NCBI GenBank assembly: GCA_023412855.1
Contig: JAEZRJ010000027.1
Coordinates: forward strand, 1 to 39,134
Length of the DNA stretch: 39,134 nt
Origin: Bacillota bacterium
GTDB taxonomy: Bacteria; Bacillota; Clostridia; Lachnospirales; Lachnospiraceae
Direction of reading: 5' to 3'
Shown here in pieces: positions 22,955-30,113 of this stretch. Under the pieces are notes generated by a model. It saw only the letters and a program-made list of their open reading frames with translations. It was not told where the DNA came from and did not search any database. Numbering within the stretch: the stretch's first letter is position 1; each line of letters begins with the position of its first letter. The translations under genes were made by a program, and so were the position numbers.

Positions 22955-23182
22955 GGCTTTCTTCGGCAGCTTTGGCTTCGCTTCCTGCGCGCGTGGCTTG
23001 CATTTTCTAAAGGAAACGGTTAGGTGATGGCGGCGGCCGGGGCGGCAGCAAAGCACATCCTTGTGCTGTGCTGCCTAAACGCCGCATCCGTGCGGCGTTT
23101 ACCCTGGGTTTTTGTGGGTTTCCTTAAGAAAATGCAAGCCACGCGCTAAACGGAAGCGAATCCAAAGCTGCCGAAGAAAGCC
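22955..23182. repeat. 228-bp foldback element with two inner hairpins
   Basis: The left arm 22955-23017 (starting GGCTTTCTTCGGCAGC) and right arm 23118-23182 (ending GCTGCCGAAGAAAGCC) are inverted copies over about 63 bases with few mismatches and one 3-versus-5-base difference. Between them lie hairpin 1 (23044-23075, arms GGCAGCA and TGCTGCC plus AGCACA/TGTGCT) and hairpin 2 (23077-23100, perfect AAACGCCGCA/TGCGGCGTTT). It is more GC-rich than its surroundings. It has no coding capacity I trust and no target-site duplication I can see. It could be a small non-autonomous mobile element or a structured RNA. Confidence 0.85.
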
Positions 23183-23318
23183 TTGGTTACGGTAAAATAA
23201 AATTGCACGAAAATTTTGGCTGCGGTAGATGAGGTGGTGGCTGAACGAGGAGGGTATATGATGGGATGGAGTATGGGGTGAAAAGGGAAATAAAATGGTG
23301 GGTAATAAAGAGATACAT

Positions 23319-23446
23319 GATAGGCAAATGTATGGTGGGGAAATAGTTGGTAAAGAAATAAATGATAGGAAAATGTGTAGTGACGAAATATAGGGTAAAG
23401 AAGTAAATAATAGGGAAATGTGTGATATACAAGGTAGGGAGTAAAT
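23319..23446. repeat. degenerate 45-bp tandem repeat, three copies
   Basis: Copies start at 23319 (GATAGGCAAATG), 23364 (GATAGGAAAATG) and 23409 (AATAGGGAAATG), an exact 45-base period; the third is shortened. A weaker fourth copy may precede at about 23282. It lies in the purine-rich leader just before the second phosphorylase gene. Confidence 0.6.
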
Positions 23447-23495
23447 AGTAGTTAATAAGGAAAGGTATATTTGATTTAAGGAAGGAGCGGAAAAG

Positions 23496-26400
23496 ATGTT
23501 TGATAAGATGGGTAGGTATGTAATAGAGGATTTTGGGAAGAAGACGGTTTTTTCCAGTTTTTTGCCGGGGATTAGCGGAAGGTTGGGGATTCCGGTTTGG
23601 ACTTTTTATGTGAATAGGGGGCAGGGGATCAGCAGCTTTGGGAGTGGGGATAAAGATCATTCCATTATGGAGTTTTATCCGGCATATCAAGCCTATCAGA
23701 TGACGAAGAGGCAAGGATTCCGGACGTTTGTAAAAATGGATGGCAGATATATGGAGCCGTTTTCGGATGAGGGGAAGAAGACGGCGATGTATATCGGGAT
23801 GAATGAATTCGAGATAGAAGAAGTGGATAGTACAGAGGGACTTCAGACAAATGTTCTTTATTATACGCTGCCTGAGGAAAATATCGGTGGGCTTGTGAGA
23901 GAGGTTACGTTTAAGAATGTGAGCGGTAAAAGGATGCGGCTTCAGGCCCTGGACGGCATGCCGGCGCTTATACCTTATGGGGTTTCTCTTACTCATATGA
24001 AGGAGATAGGACAGACGGCTAAGGCCTGGATGCAGGTGGAGGATACAGAGAGCAGGCTGCCATATTTCAGGGTCCGCGCCAGTATTGCGGATAGTATTGC
24101 CGTGCAGGAGATTAAAGAAGGGAATTACAGCTTTGCGGTAACGGAGAATGGAGAGAGGCTTCCGGTTATTGTGGACCCGGAGGTGGTGTTTTCTTATGAC
24201 ACTTCATTGACCAATGCAGTCGGTCTGAAAGAAATGAATCTGACAGAACTGTTGGAATGTGGACAAATTACGGAAAATAATGTACCATGTAGTTTTTTTG
24301 CGATAGAGAAGGAACTGGATGCAGGGGAAAGTGTTACCATATATGAGATAATTGGTATGGTAGAAAGCAAGGAGATATTGAGGGAGTTTTCTGACAAGTG
24401 TGTCGGAAGAGAGTATTTTGAAGTCAAGAGAGCGGAGGCCATTCGATTGACGGAGGAATTGTGTGAAGTGATCTGTACGGAAACGGGAAATCCGGTATTC
24501 GATGCGTATTGCAAGCAGACTTATCTGGATAATCTCCTTCGGGGGGGTTATCCGGTAAAGCTGGGAAGAGAGAAGATATTCTATCTTTACTCAAGAAAGC
24601 ACGGAGACATCGAGAGGGATTATAATTTTTTCCAGATGTCGCCTGAATTTTATTCGCAAGGAAACGCCAATTTCAGAGATGTAAATCAGAATAGAAGATG
24701 CGACGTGCTGTTTACGCCCTATGTGGGGGACATGAATATTAAGATGTTCTATAATCTCATCCAGACGGACGGATACAATCCTCTTTTGGTGCAGAGAGCG
24801 GTATATACGATAAAAGAAGAAAAAGTGGATAAACTCTCTGTTTTCATTAACGATGACTTGTTGAGTCAAACAAAGGAGGAGTTGTCCAAGCCTTTTACGC
24901 CGGGAAGTCTGGCAAGATTTGTCAAGAAATATAAGATTCTTAAGATGGTGGAAGGGAAAAGCGAAAGTACTGCTTTGGAAAAGTTTACCGGCGCAGTAAT
25001 GGATGAGGCTGACAGTGTCGTTAACGCATCCTTCGGAGAGGGCTATTGGACGGACCACTGGACCTATAACTTAGATTTGGTGGAAACCTATCTGTCGGTA
25101 TATCCGGATAAGGAGGAGGCGCTGCTGTTCGACGATGCTTCCTTTACCTATTATGAATCTCAGGCAGCGGTGAATCCGAGACGGCTTCGCTATGAGGAAA
25201 CGGAAAAAGGAATCAGACAGTATCATACATTGAATCACGAGGTAAAGAAAGAAGTGGACCGACAGATAGTCTGCACCGGATATGGGAAGGGGGATACCTA
25301 TTATACGACGTTAATGGAGAAGCTGCTGCTTTTGTGTGCGGTAAAAGTTGCGACGCTGGACCCATATGGAATGGGAATCGAGATGGAGGGCGGCAAGCCG
25401 GGATGGTACGATGCGCTTAATGGAATGCCGGGGCTTCTGGGTTCTTCTATGTGCGAGACTTACGAGCTTTACAGAATGCTGGACTTTGTTATCGTAGAGC
25501 TGGAAAAATACAAAAGAACAGTGGTATGTGCGGAAGAAATCGTTGACCTGATGACAGGTTTGAAGAATGTTCTGGAAATTCAATCGGGCAAGTCTGTGCC
25601 GGGGGGAAATGCCGTACTGATAAGTGAAACAGGCAGGTTTATACAAGAAGGCGGTGTACCGGCAGCAGGAGATGTCGCATGGAGAGGAATGGAAACGTGG
25701 AAAGCCCTCAATGATGTAAAGGAAGAATACCGCGAAAGGACTTTGTTCGGGGTGAGCGGGAACACCGTGGAAATTCCGGCAGAGAAAGCATTATACATTT
25801 TAAAACGGTTCCGCGCTCTTGTTCTGGCAGGTATCGAGAGGGCAGTCGCGTATGGGGATGGGATAAGTCCGGCATATTTTACATATGAAGTGACGGATTA
25901 TGAGAAGACCGCAAGCGGTATTGATGTTAAGGAAGTACGTTTGGGACAAATGCCATATTTCCTGGAAGGGCCCGTCCGTTTCCTGAAGCTGAATGCATCT
26001 AAGGAAGAAAAAGAAAAGCTGTACCGGAAAGTGAAAAACAGCGGAATGTACGATGAAAAGCTCCGGATGTACAAGGTAAACGAGTCGCTGAGCGAAGTGA
26101 GTTTCGAGGTAGGCCGTTCCAAAGCATTTACCCCCGGTTGGCTGGAAAATGAATCTATTTGGCTTCACATGGAATATAAGTATTTGCTGGAGCTTTTGAA
26201 ATCAGAAATGTATGGGGAATTCATAGAGGATTTCAAAAATGCAGCAGTGCCCTTTTTAGATTCGGATGTGTATGGAAGAAGTCCGCTTGAAAACTCCTCC
26301 TTTATCGCCAGCAGTGCGAATCACAATGAGAAGCTGCACGGAAAGGGTTTTGTGGCAAGGCTTAGCGGTTCTACGGCTGAATTCATCCATATGTGGCAGA

Positions 26401-26708
26401 TCATGATGTTCGGTCCTCATCCTTTTTCTATGGAAACGGGTGAATTGAAGCTGCAGATAATGCCACTGTTTCCCGCATATCTGATCGGAGAGGAGAAGAA
26501 AATACAAGCGGTATTTTTAGGAGAAATTCCGGTGGTATTCCATTTGGCGGAGAAGAAGGCTTATATTCCCGGAGGATATGAGATTAAAGTAAGAATTCTG
26601 CATCAAGACGGCAGTATGGAGGAATACGAAAACGGTGTTGTATCGGGCTCAGCTGCTCTTTCGGTAAGAAATGGGGAAGTAAAGCAAATACATGTATTCA
26701 TGAATTAA
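23496..26708 (+). CDS. large glycoside phosphorylase, GH161/GH149-like (GH94 relative)
   Basis: 1070 aa, in the size range of beta-glucan oligosaccharide phosphorylases rather than GH94 disaccharide enzymes. The N-terminal domain shows FLPGISGRLGIPVWTFYVNR and GFRTFVKMDG. The catalytic barrel has RDYNFFQMSPEFYSQGNANF and DVNQNRR (about 370-400), DHWTYNLDLVE near 520, and GGKPGWYDALNGMPGLLGSS, where D639 is a candidate acid. The C-terminal part includes SSFIASSANHNEKLHGKGF. It probably releases glucose 1-phosphate from longer beta-1,3 (or other beta) glucooligosaccharides. AAGGAG precedes the ATG. The GH161 versus GH149 assignment is from memory of motifs and is not certain. Confidence 0.75.
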   Translation: MFDKMGRYVIEDFGKKTVFSSFLPGISGRLGIPVWTFYVNRGQGISSFGSGDKDHSIMEFYPAYQAYQMTKRQGFRTFVKMDGRYMEPFSDEGKKTAMYIGMNEFEIEEVDSTEGLQTNVLYYTLPEENIGGLVREVTFKNVSGKRMRLQALDGMPALIPYGVSLTHMKEIGQTAKAWMQVEDTESRLPYFRVRASIADSIAVQEIKEGNYSFAVTENGERLPVIVDPEVVFSYDTSLTNAVGLKEMNLTELLECGQITENNVPCSFFAIEKELDAGESVTIYEIIGMVESKEILREFSDKCVGREYFEVKRAEAIRLTEELCEVICTETGNPVFDAYCKQTYLDNLLRGGYPVKLGREKIFYLYSRKHGDIERDYNFFQMSPEFYSQGNANFRDVNQNRRCDVLFTPYVGDMNIKMFYNLIQTDGYNPLLVQRAVYTIKEEKVDKLSVFINDDLLSQTKEELSKPFTPGSLARFVKKYKILKMVEGKSESTALEKFTGAVMDEADSVVNASFGEGYWTDHWTYNLDLVETYLSVYPDKEEALLFDDASFTYYESQAAVNPRRLRYEETEKGIRQYHTLNHEVKKEVDRQIVCTGYGKGDTYYTTLMEKLLLLCAVKVATLDPYGMGIEMEGGKPGWYDALNGMPGLLGSSMCETYELYRMLDFVIVELEKYKRTVVCAEEIVDLMTGLKNVLEIQSGKSVPGGNAVLISETGRFIQEGGVPAAGDVAWRGMETWKALNDVKEEYRERTLFGVSGNTVEIPAEKALYILKRFRALVLAGIERAVAYGDGISPAYFTYEVTDYEKTASGIDVKEVRLGQMPYFLEGPVRFLKLNASKEEKEKLYRKVKNSGMYDEKLRMYKVNESLSEVSFEVGRSKAFTPGWLENESIWLHMEYKYLLELLKSEMYGEFIEDFKNAAVPFLDSDVYGRSPLENSSFIASSANHNEKLHGKGFVARLSGSTAEFIHMWQIMMFGPHPFSMETGELKLQIMPLFPAYLIGEEKKIQAVFLGEIPVVFHLAEKKAYIPGGYEIKVRILHQDGSMEEYENGVVSGSAALSVRNGEVKQIHVFMN

Positions 26709-26729
26709 AATAGATAATAGACAAATTGG

Positions 26730-26760
26730 AGTTAGGCTGTCCGGCCTAACTCTATTTTTT
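26730..26760 (+). terminator. terminator after the second phosphorylase gene
   Basis: AGTTAGGC (26730-26737) with GCCTAACT (26744-26751), then CTATTTTTTT. Confidence 0.88.
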
Positions 26761-26868
26761 TGAAATGACACATGGCAAGAATTTCTCTCGTATTTGTTTC
26801 GGCTATTTATATTAAAAAACGAAAACCGGGATGAAAATAATAGATTTTATCAATATACAAAAACAATA

Positions 26869-26922
26869 TTGACAGAAAATGGAAGGGATGATATAGTTTT
26901 TTGGAGTTAGTCAAAACTAACT
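26869..26922 (+). promoter_or_regulatory. promoter and operator of the ECF-ABC operon
   Basis: TTGACA (26869-26874), 17 bases, TATAGT (26892-26897). A perfect inverted repeat AGTTAGT-CAAA-ACTAACT (26905-26922) begins at the expected start of transcription. The regulator is not adjacent; a TetR- or DtxR-type repressor is possible. Confidence 0.8.
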
Positions 26923-26962
26923 AAATGATTGGTCAGAGCAAAGCTAAAAAAGGAGGCTTAAA

Positions 26963-27550
26963 ATGTCTGAAAAAACAAAACTCAAATCAAAGGATTTAAT
27001 CGTTGCCGGGGCCTTTGCGGCATTGTATGTGGTTGTTCTCTTTATAACAGTAGGGTTAACGGGTTTTATTCCGGTGCTTTATTTGATGGCACCGCTGATC
27101 CTCGGTGTGGTTCTGGGTTCTATCTATATGTTGTACGTAACGAAAGTCCCAAAGCGAGGCGCTATTTTCATATTGGCTGTTGCGGTAGGGTTGGTTACAT
27201 CAATGGGTGGCGTATGGCTGGCCGGTGTTTGGTCTCTTTTATGCGGTCTTATCGCCGAGCTTATAGCTTATGCGGGAAAATACCGTTCTCGAAAGCTTTA
27301 TGTTATCAGTTATATGGTGTTTGCCTGCACGGGAATGGGGCCGTTCTGGCTTCTTGTATTTGCGAAAGAGGCATTTTTGCAAGCATGCTTGAATTATTAT
27401 AATCAGGATTATGTGAACAAGCTGGATGCGTTGACGCCGAGCTGGTTTATTTTTGTCTTGCTGGGGCTTGCTTTGGCCGGCGGACTGATAGGCGGATTAC
27501 TCGGAAATAAATTGCTTAAAAAGCACTTTGAGAAGGCCGGGGTGGTTTGA
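26963..27550 (+). CDS. ECF transporter S component (Trep_Strep/MptE type)
   Basis: 195 aa with about five or six membrane helices. The start SKDLIVAGAFAALYVVVLFI is typical of S components of the Trep_Strep group, and the end GGLIGGLLGNKLLKKHFEKAG is the basic cytoplasmic tail. It captures the substrate for an energy-coupling-factor importer. AAGGAGG stands before the ATG. The next two genes supply the T and A components, with a one-base overlap. The substrate of this S family is not established; a metal or metal-chelate role is suggested by the neighbouring ABC pair. Confidence 0.82.
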   Translation: MSEKTKLKSKDLIVAGAFAALYVVVLFITVGLTGFIPVLYLMAPLILGVVLGSIYMLYVTKVPKRGAIFILAVAVGLVTSMGGVWLAGVWSLLCGLIAELIAYAGKYRSRKLYVISYMVFACTGMGPFWLLVFAKEAFLQACLNYYNQDYVNKLDALTPSWFIFVLLGLALAGGLIGGLLGNKLLKKHFEKAGVV

Positions 27551-28263
27551 TGGAAACAGCTATTGTTTTCCAGAAACATAGCGTGCATCTGGACCCTCGA
27601 ACGAAGTTTTTGCTTTTATTCACAGTGGGAGGAGTCGTGTTTGCAAATATCAGCAGGGAAACGGAGATTGTCATTTTTTCTATTTTAAGTATTTTAATTA
27701 TTCTTGAGCATCAGTACCGTACGTTTCAGCGTTATTTCAGCGTATTTGCAATTATGATACTGGTGGATATCTTTGTGGCTCCCCATCTGTCCGGAGCTTT
27801 AGGTGCGGCTGTTTTAACCTTGGTACGCATTCCGCGACTGTTGATTCCTATCTGCCTTTCCAGTACTCTTTTGATAAGAACAACTACCGTGAGCGAATTT
27901 ATTGCGGCTTTTCAGAAGATTCATGTTTCTGAGAAGCTGATCATTCCTTTTTCGGTCATGTTTCGGTTTATCCCTACGGTGAAGGAGGAGTGGTGTTCTA
28001 TCAGCAATGCCATGCGTTTTCGAGGTATTGGCATGTCTGCGCTCAACATGTTCACACGGCCAATGGAAACATTGGAATATGTCATGGTACCTTTATTGAT
28101 GTCCACAGCGACTATTTCCGGTGAATTAGCTGCTGCTTCCCTTTCCAGGGGACTGGACTCCGATATTAGGAGGAGCTGTATTACGCAGGTAAAGCTGGGA
28201 TTGGCCGACTATATTGTTATTCTTGGTGCGGTCGTTCTTATTGCAGGGACGGTAGTGAGGTAG
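27550..28263 (+). CDS. ECF transporter T component (EcfT)
   Basis: 237 aa from ATG at 27550, which overlaps the previous stop by one base (TGATG); a TTG reading three bases earlier is less likely. Several membrane helices are followed by the cytoplasmic region with SNAMRFRGIGMS and AAASLSRGLDSD. Those two stretches hold the A-R-G-like coupling motifs of EcfT that contact the ATPases. It forms the membrane scaffold of the importer with the S component and the fused ATPase. Confidence 0.88.
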   Translation: METAIVFQKHSVHLDPRTKFLLLFTVGGVVFANISRETEIVIFSILSILIILEHQYRTFQRYFSVFAIMILVDIFVAPHLSGALGAAVLTLVRIPRLLIPICLSSTLLIRTTTVSEFIAAFQKIHVSEKLIIPFSVMFRFIPTVKEEWCSISNAMRFRGIGMSALNMFTRPMETLEYVMVPLLMSTATISGELAAASLSRGLDSDIRRSCITQVKLGLADYIVILGAVVLIAGTVVR

Positions 28264-28266
28264 GCG

Positions 28267-29727
28267 ATGATAAAAATTGATAAAGTAAGCTTTTTTTACG
28301 GAGAGGACACAAAAAACGACAATGGAATCCGCGATATACGTTTGACGATCCGTACCGGTGAATTCGTAGTATTATGCGGAAAAAGTGGATGCGGAAAGAC
28401 GACGCTCACCCGGATCATCAACGGATTGATTCCTCATTTCTATGAAGGTCAGCTGACAGGAACCGTACATATTGACGATTATGATGTCACAAAGGAGCCG
28501 TTGGCTAAAACAGCGCGGAAAGTGGGCTCGGTTTTTCAAAATCCGCGAAGTCAGTTTTTTAATGTAGACACGACAGGGGAACTTGCTTTTGGCTGCGAAA
28601 ATATTGGGATGGCCGTAGATGAAATATGGAAACGGGTTGAGAATGCCACTGCCAAATTTGAACTGGCTCATCTCATGGAACGAAGCATATTCGAACTATC
28701 TGGAGGAGAAAAACAGCGTATCGCCTGTGCGTCAGTTTATGCTGTGCATCCTGATATATTTGTTCTGGATGAGCCGTCCTCCAACTTGGATGCGCCCTCA
28801 GTGGAAAAGCTGCGCCAGGTATTGCAGAAATTGAAGGAAGAGGGAAAGACCATTGTGATATCGGAACATCGGTTACATTATCTGGCTGGACTGGCCGATC
28901 GTTTTATCTATATGGAAAACGGCCGCATTACATATACCTTCCGGGGGGAGGATATGTGGTCGATGAGAGAAAGGGAGCTTGCGGAGAAGGGGCTCCGTTG
29001 CCTTAATATTAGAAATCTCAAAAAGCATGAAGATGGGGTGGAACGATTGACCGAAGAAAAGTTATCAATTCATTCATTGGTGTGCAAATACAGCGGCAAG
29101 CCTGTGCTGGAGGTTCCGGAGCTTTGCCTTCATAAAGGTGAGATTCTGGCTATTATTGGCCCGAACGGTGCGGGCAAGTCTACGTTTGCCGGTTGCCTGT
29201 GTGGGATAATAAAGCATAAAGGAAGATTTGATATTAGCGGTAAGCCTATCGGAGCAATGGAAAGGCTGAAAAACAGCTATATGGTCATGCAGGATGTAAA
29301 CCACCAGTTGTTCACGGAAAGTGTACTGGATGAGGTAACCCTGGGGATTAAAGATAAGAATGCGGAAGAAGCCAGGGCTGTTTTAGCTGAATTAGAATTG
29401 GAGAATCGGGAAGACAGCCATCCGTTGACGTTAAGCGGAGGACAAAAGCAGCGTGTTGCCATCGCCGGCGCCATGTGTGCCGGCAAGCAATTTCTCATTT
29501 ATGATGAACCTACCAGCGGTCTTGATTTCGTAAGTATGCGCTCGACCTGCAGACTCATTCGTAAAGCAGCAAAGTCTGCATTTCTTTCAGCCATAATTAC
29601 ACATGATATAGAGTTTATTTTAGAATGCTGCACGGCAGTGCTGTATATATCCGGAGGAACGGTCTGCGATTATTATCCTTTGGATGAAACAGGAGTAAGC
29701 AAAGTAAGAAATTTTTTTATATTATAG
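28267..29727 (+). CDS. ECF transporter fused A-A' ATPase
   Basis: 486 aa, two ABC ATPase domains in one chain. Domain 1 (about 1-230) has GKSGCGKTT, LSGGEKQR and FVLDEPSSNLD. Domain 2 (about 265-480) has GPNGAGKST, LSGGQKQR and LIYDEPTSGLD. Both look catalytically complete. It begins three bases after the EcfT stop. As in other fused EcfA proteins, it powers import through the T component. Confidence 0.92.
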   Translation: MIKIDKVSFFYGEDTKNDNGIRDIRLTIRTGEFVVLCGKSGCGKTTLTRIINGLIPHFYEGQLTGTVHIDDYDVTKEPLAKTARKVGSVFQNPRSQFFNVDTTGELAFGCENIGMAVDEIWKRVENATAKFELAHLMERSIFELSGGEKQRIACASVYAVHPDIFVLDEPSSNLDAPSVEKLRQVLQKLKEEGKTIVISEHRLHYLAGLADRFIYMENGRITYTFRGEDMWSMRERELAEKGLRCLNIRNLKKHEDGVERLTEEKLSIHSLVCKYSGKPVLEVPELCLHKGEILAIIGPNGAGKSTFAGCLCGIIKHKGRFDISGKPIGAMERLKNSYMVMQDVNHQLFTESVLDEVTLGIKDKNAEEARAVLAELELENREDSHPLTLSGGQKQRVAIAGAMCAGKQFLIYDEPTSGLDFVSMRSTCRLIRKAAKSAFLSAIITHDIEFILECCTAVLYISGGTVCDYYPLDETGVSKVRNFFIL

Positions 29728-29750
29728 GAAAGACCTTGCTGTTTTAAAAT

Positions 29751-30013
29751 GCGGGAGTGTGTGAAGCACATTTTTGTTCTGTAATAGGAAAATGCTCCTA
29801 TTACAGAAACCATGGATGCGCAGCTATGCGCGCAGAACAAAAGCTGTGCTGTCGAAGCTCTTTGCTGCGGGAGTGTGTGAAGCACACTTTTGTTCTGTAA
29901 TAGGAAAATGCTCCTATTACAGAAACCATGGATGCGCAGCTATGCGCGCAGAACAAAAGCTGTGCTGTCGAAGCTCTTTGCTGTGAAAGTGTGTGAAGCA
30001 CACTTTTGTTCTG
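29751..30013. repeat. tandem array of a 116-bp hairpin repeat (array 1)
   Basis: Near-identical copies start at 29751 and 29867, and a partial third at 29983. Each unit contains hairpin A (TTCTGTAATAGGA/TCCTATTACAGAA, for example 29777-29808), a small GCGCA/TGCGC hairpin, and long-range hairpin B (GAACAAAAGCTGTGCT, 29835-29850, with AGCACACTTTTGTTC, 29881-29895). Hairpins A and B share bases (TTCTG), so they exclude each other at the junction. The same family recurs at 37386-37731. It fills the interval between the ECF and ABC genes; no protein is credible here. Confidence 0.9.
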
Positions 30014-30066
30014 GAAAGATACTCATAAAAAATAGGAGATATAGGGCTGAAAGAAATGCACTTTCA

Positions 30067-30110
30067 CCCTCCTTTATTTGTACGCCCGCTAAAGCGGGCA
30101 GATGGGAGCA
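30067..30110 (+). promoter_or_regulatory. structured leader of the ABC gene, copy 2
   Basis: 43 of 44 bases match the leader at 12283-12326. Hairpin GCCCGC-TAAA-GCGGGC (30084-30099) lies just before GGGAGC (30104-30109) and the ATG at 30114. Confidence 0.65.
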
Positions 30111-30113
30111 ATT

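Noticed and set aside
22436..23056. A 206-aa minus-strand ORF over the end of the GH94 gene and the foldback element
   Set aside because: It is antisense to a clear gene, with Arg/His/Pro/Leu-rich shadow composition.
23187..23996. A 269-aa minus-strand ORF overlapping the start of the large phosphorylase gene, with repeated THFPIIYFF-like segments
   Set aside because: The repeated segments are only the 45-bp tandem repeat read on the other strand. The ORF overlaps a clear gene, and its His/Ile/Pro/Phe-rich make-up is that of an antisense shadow.
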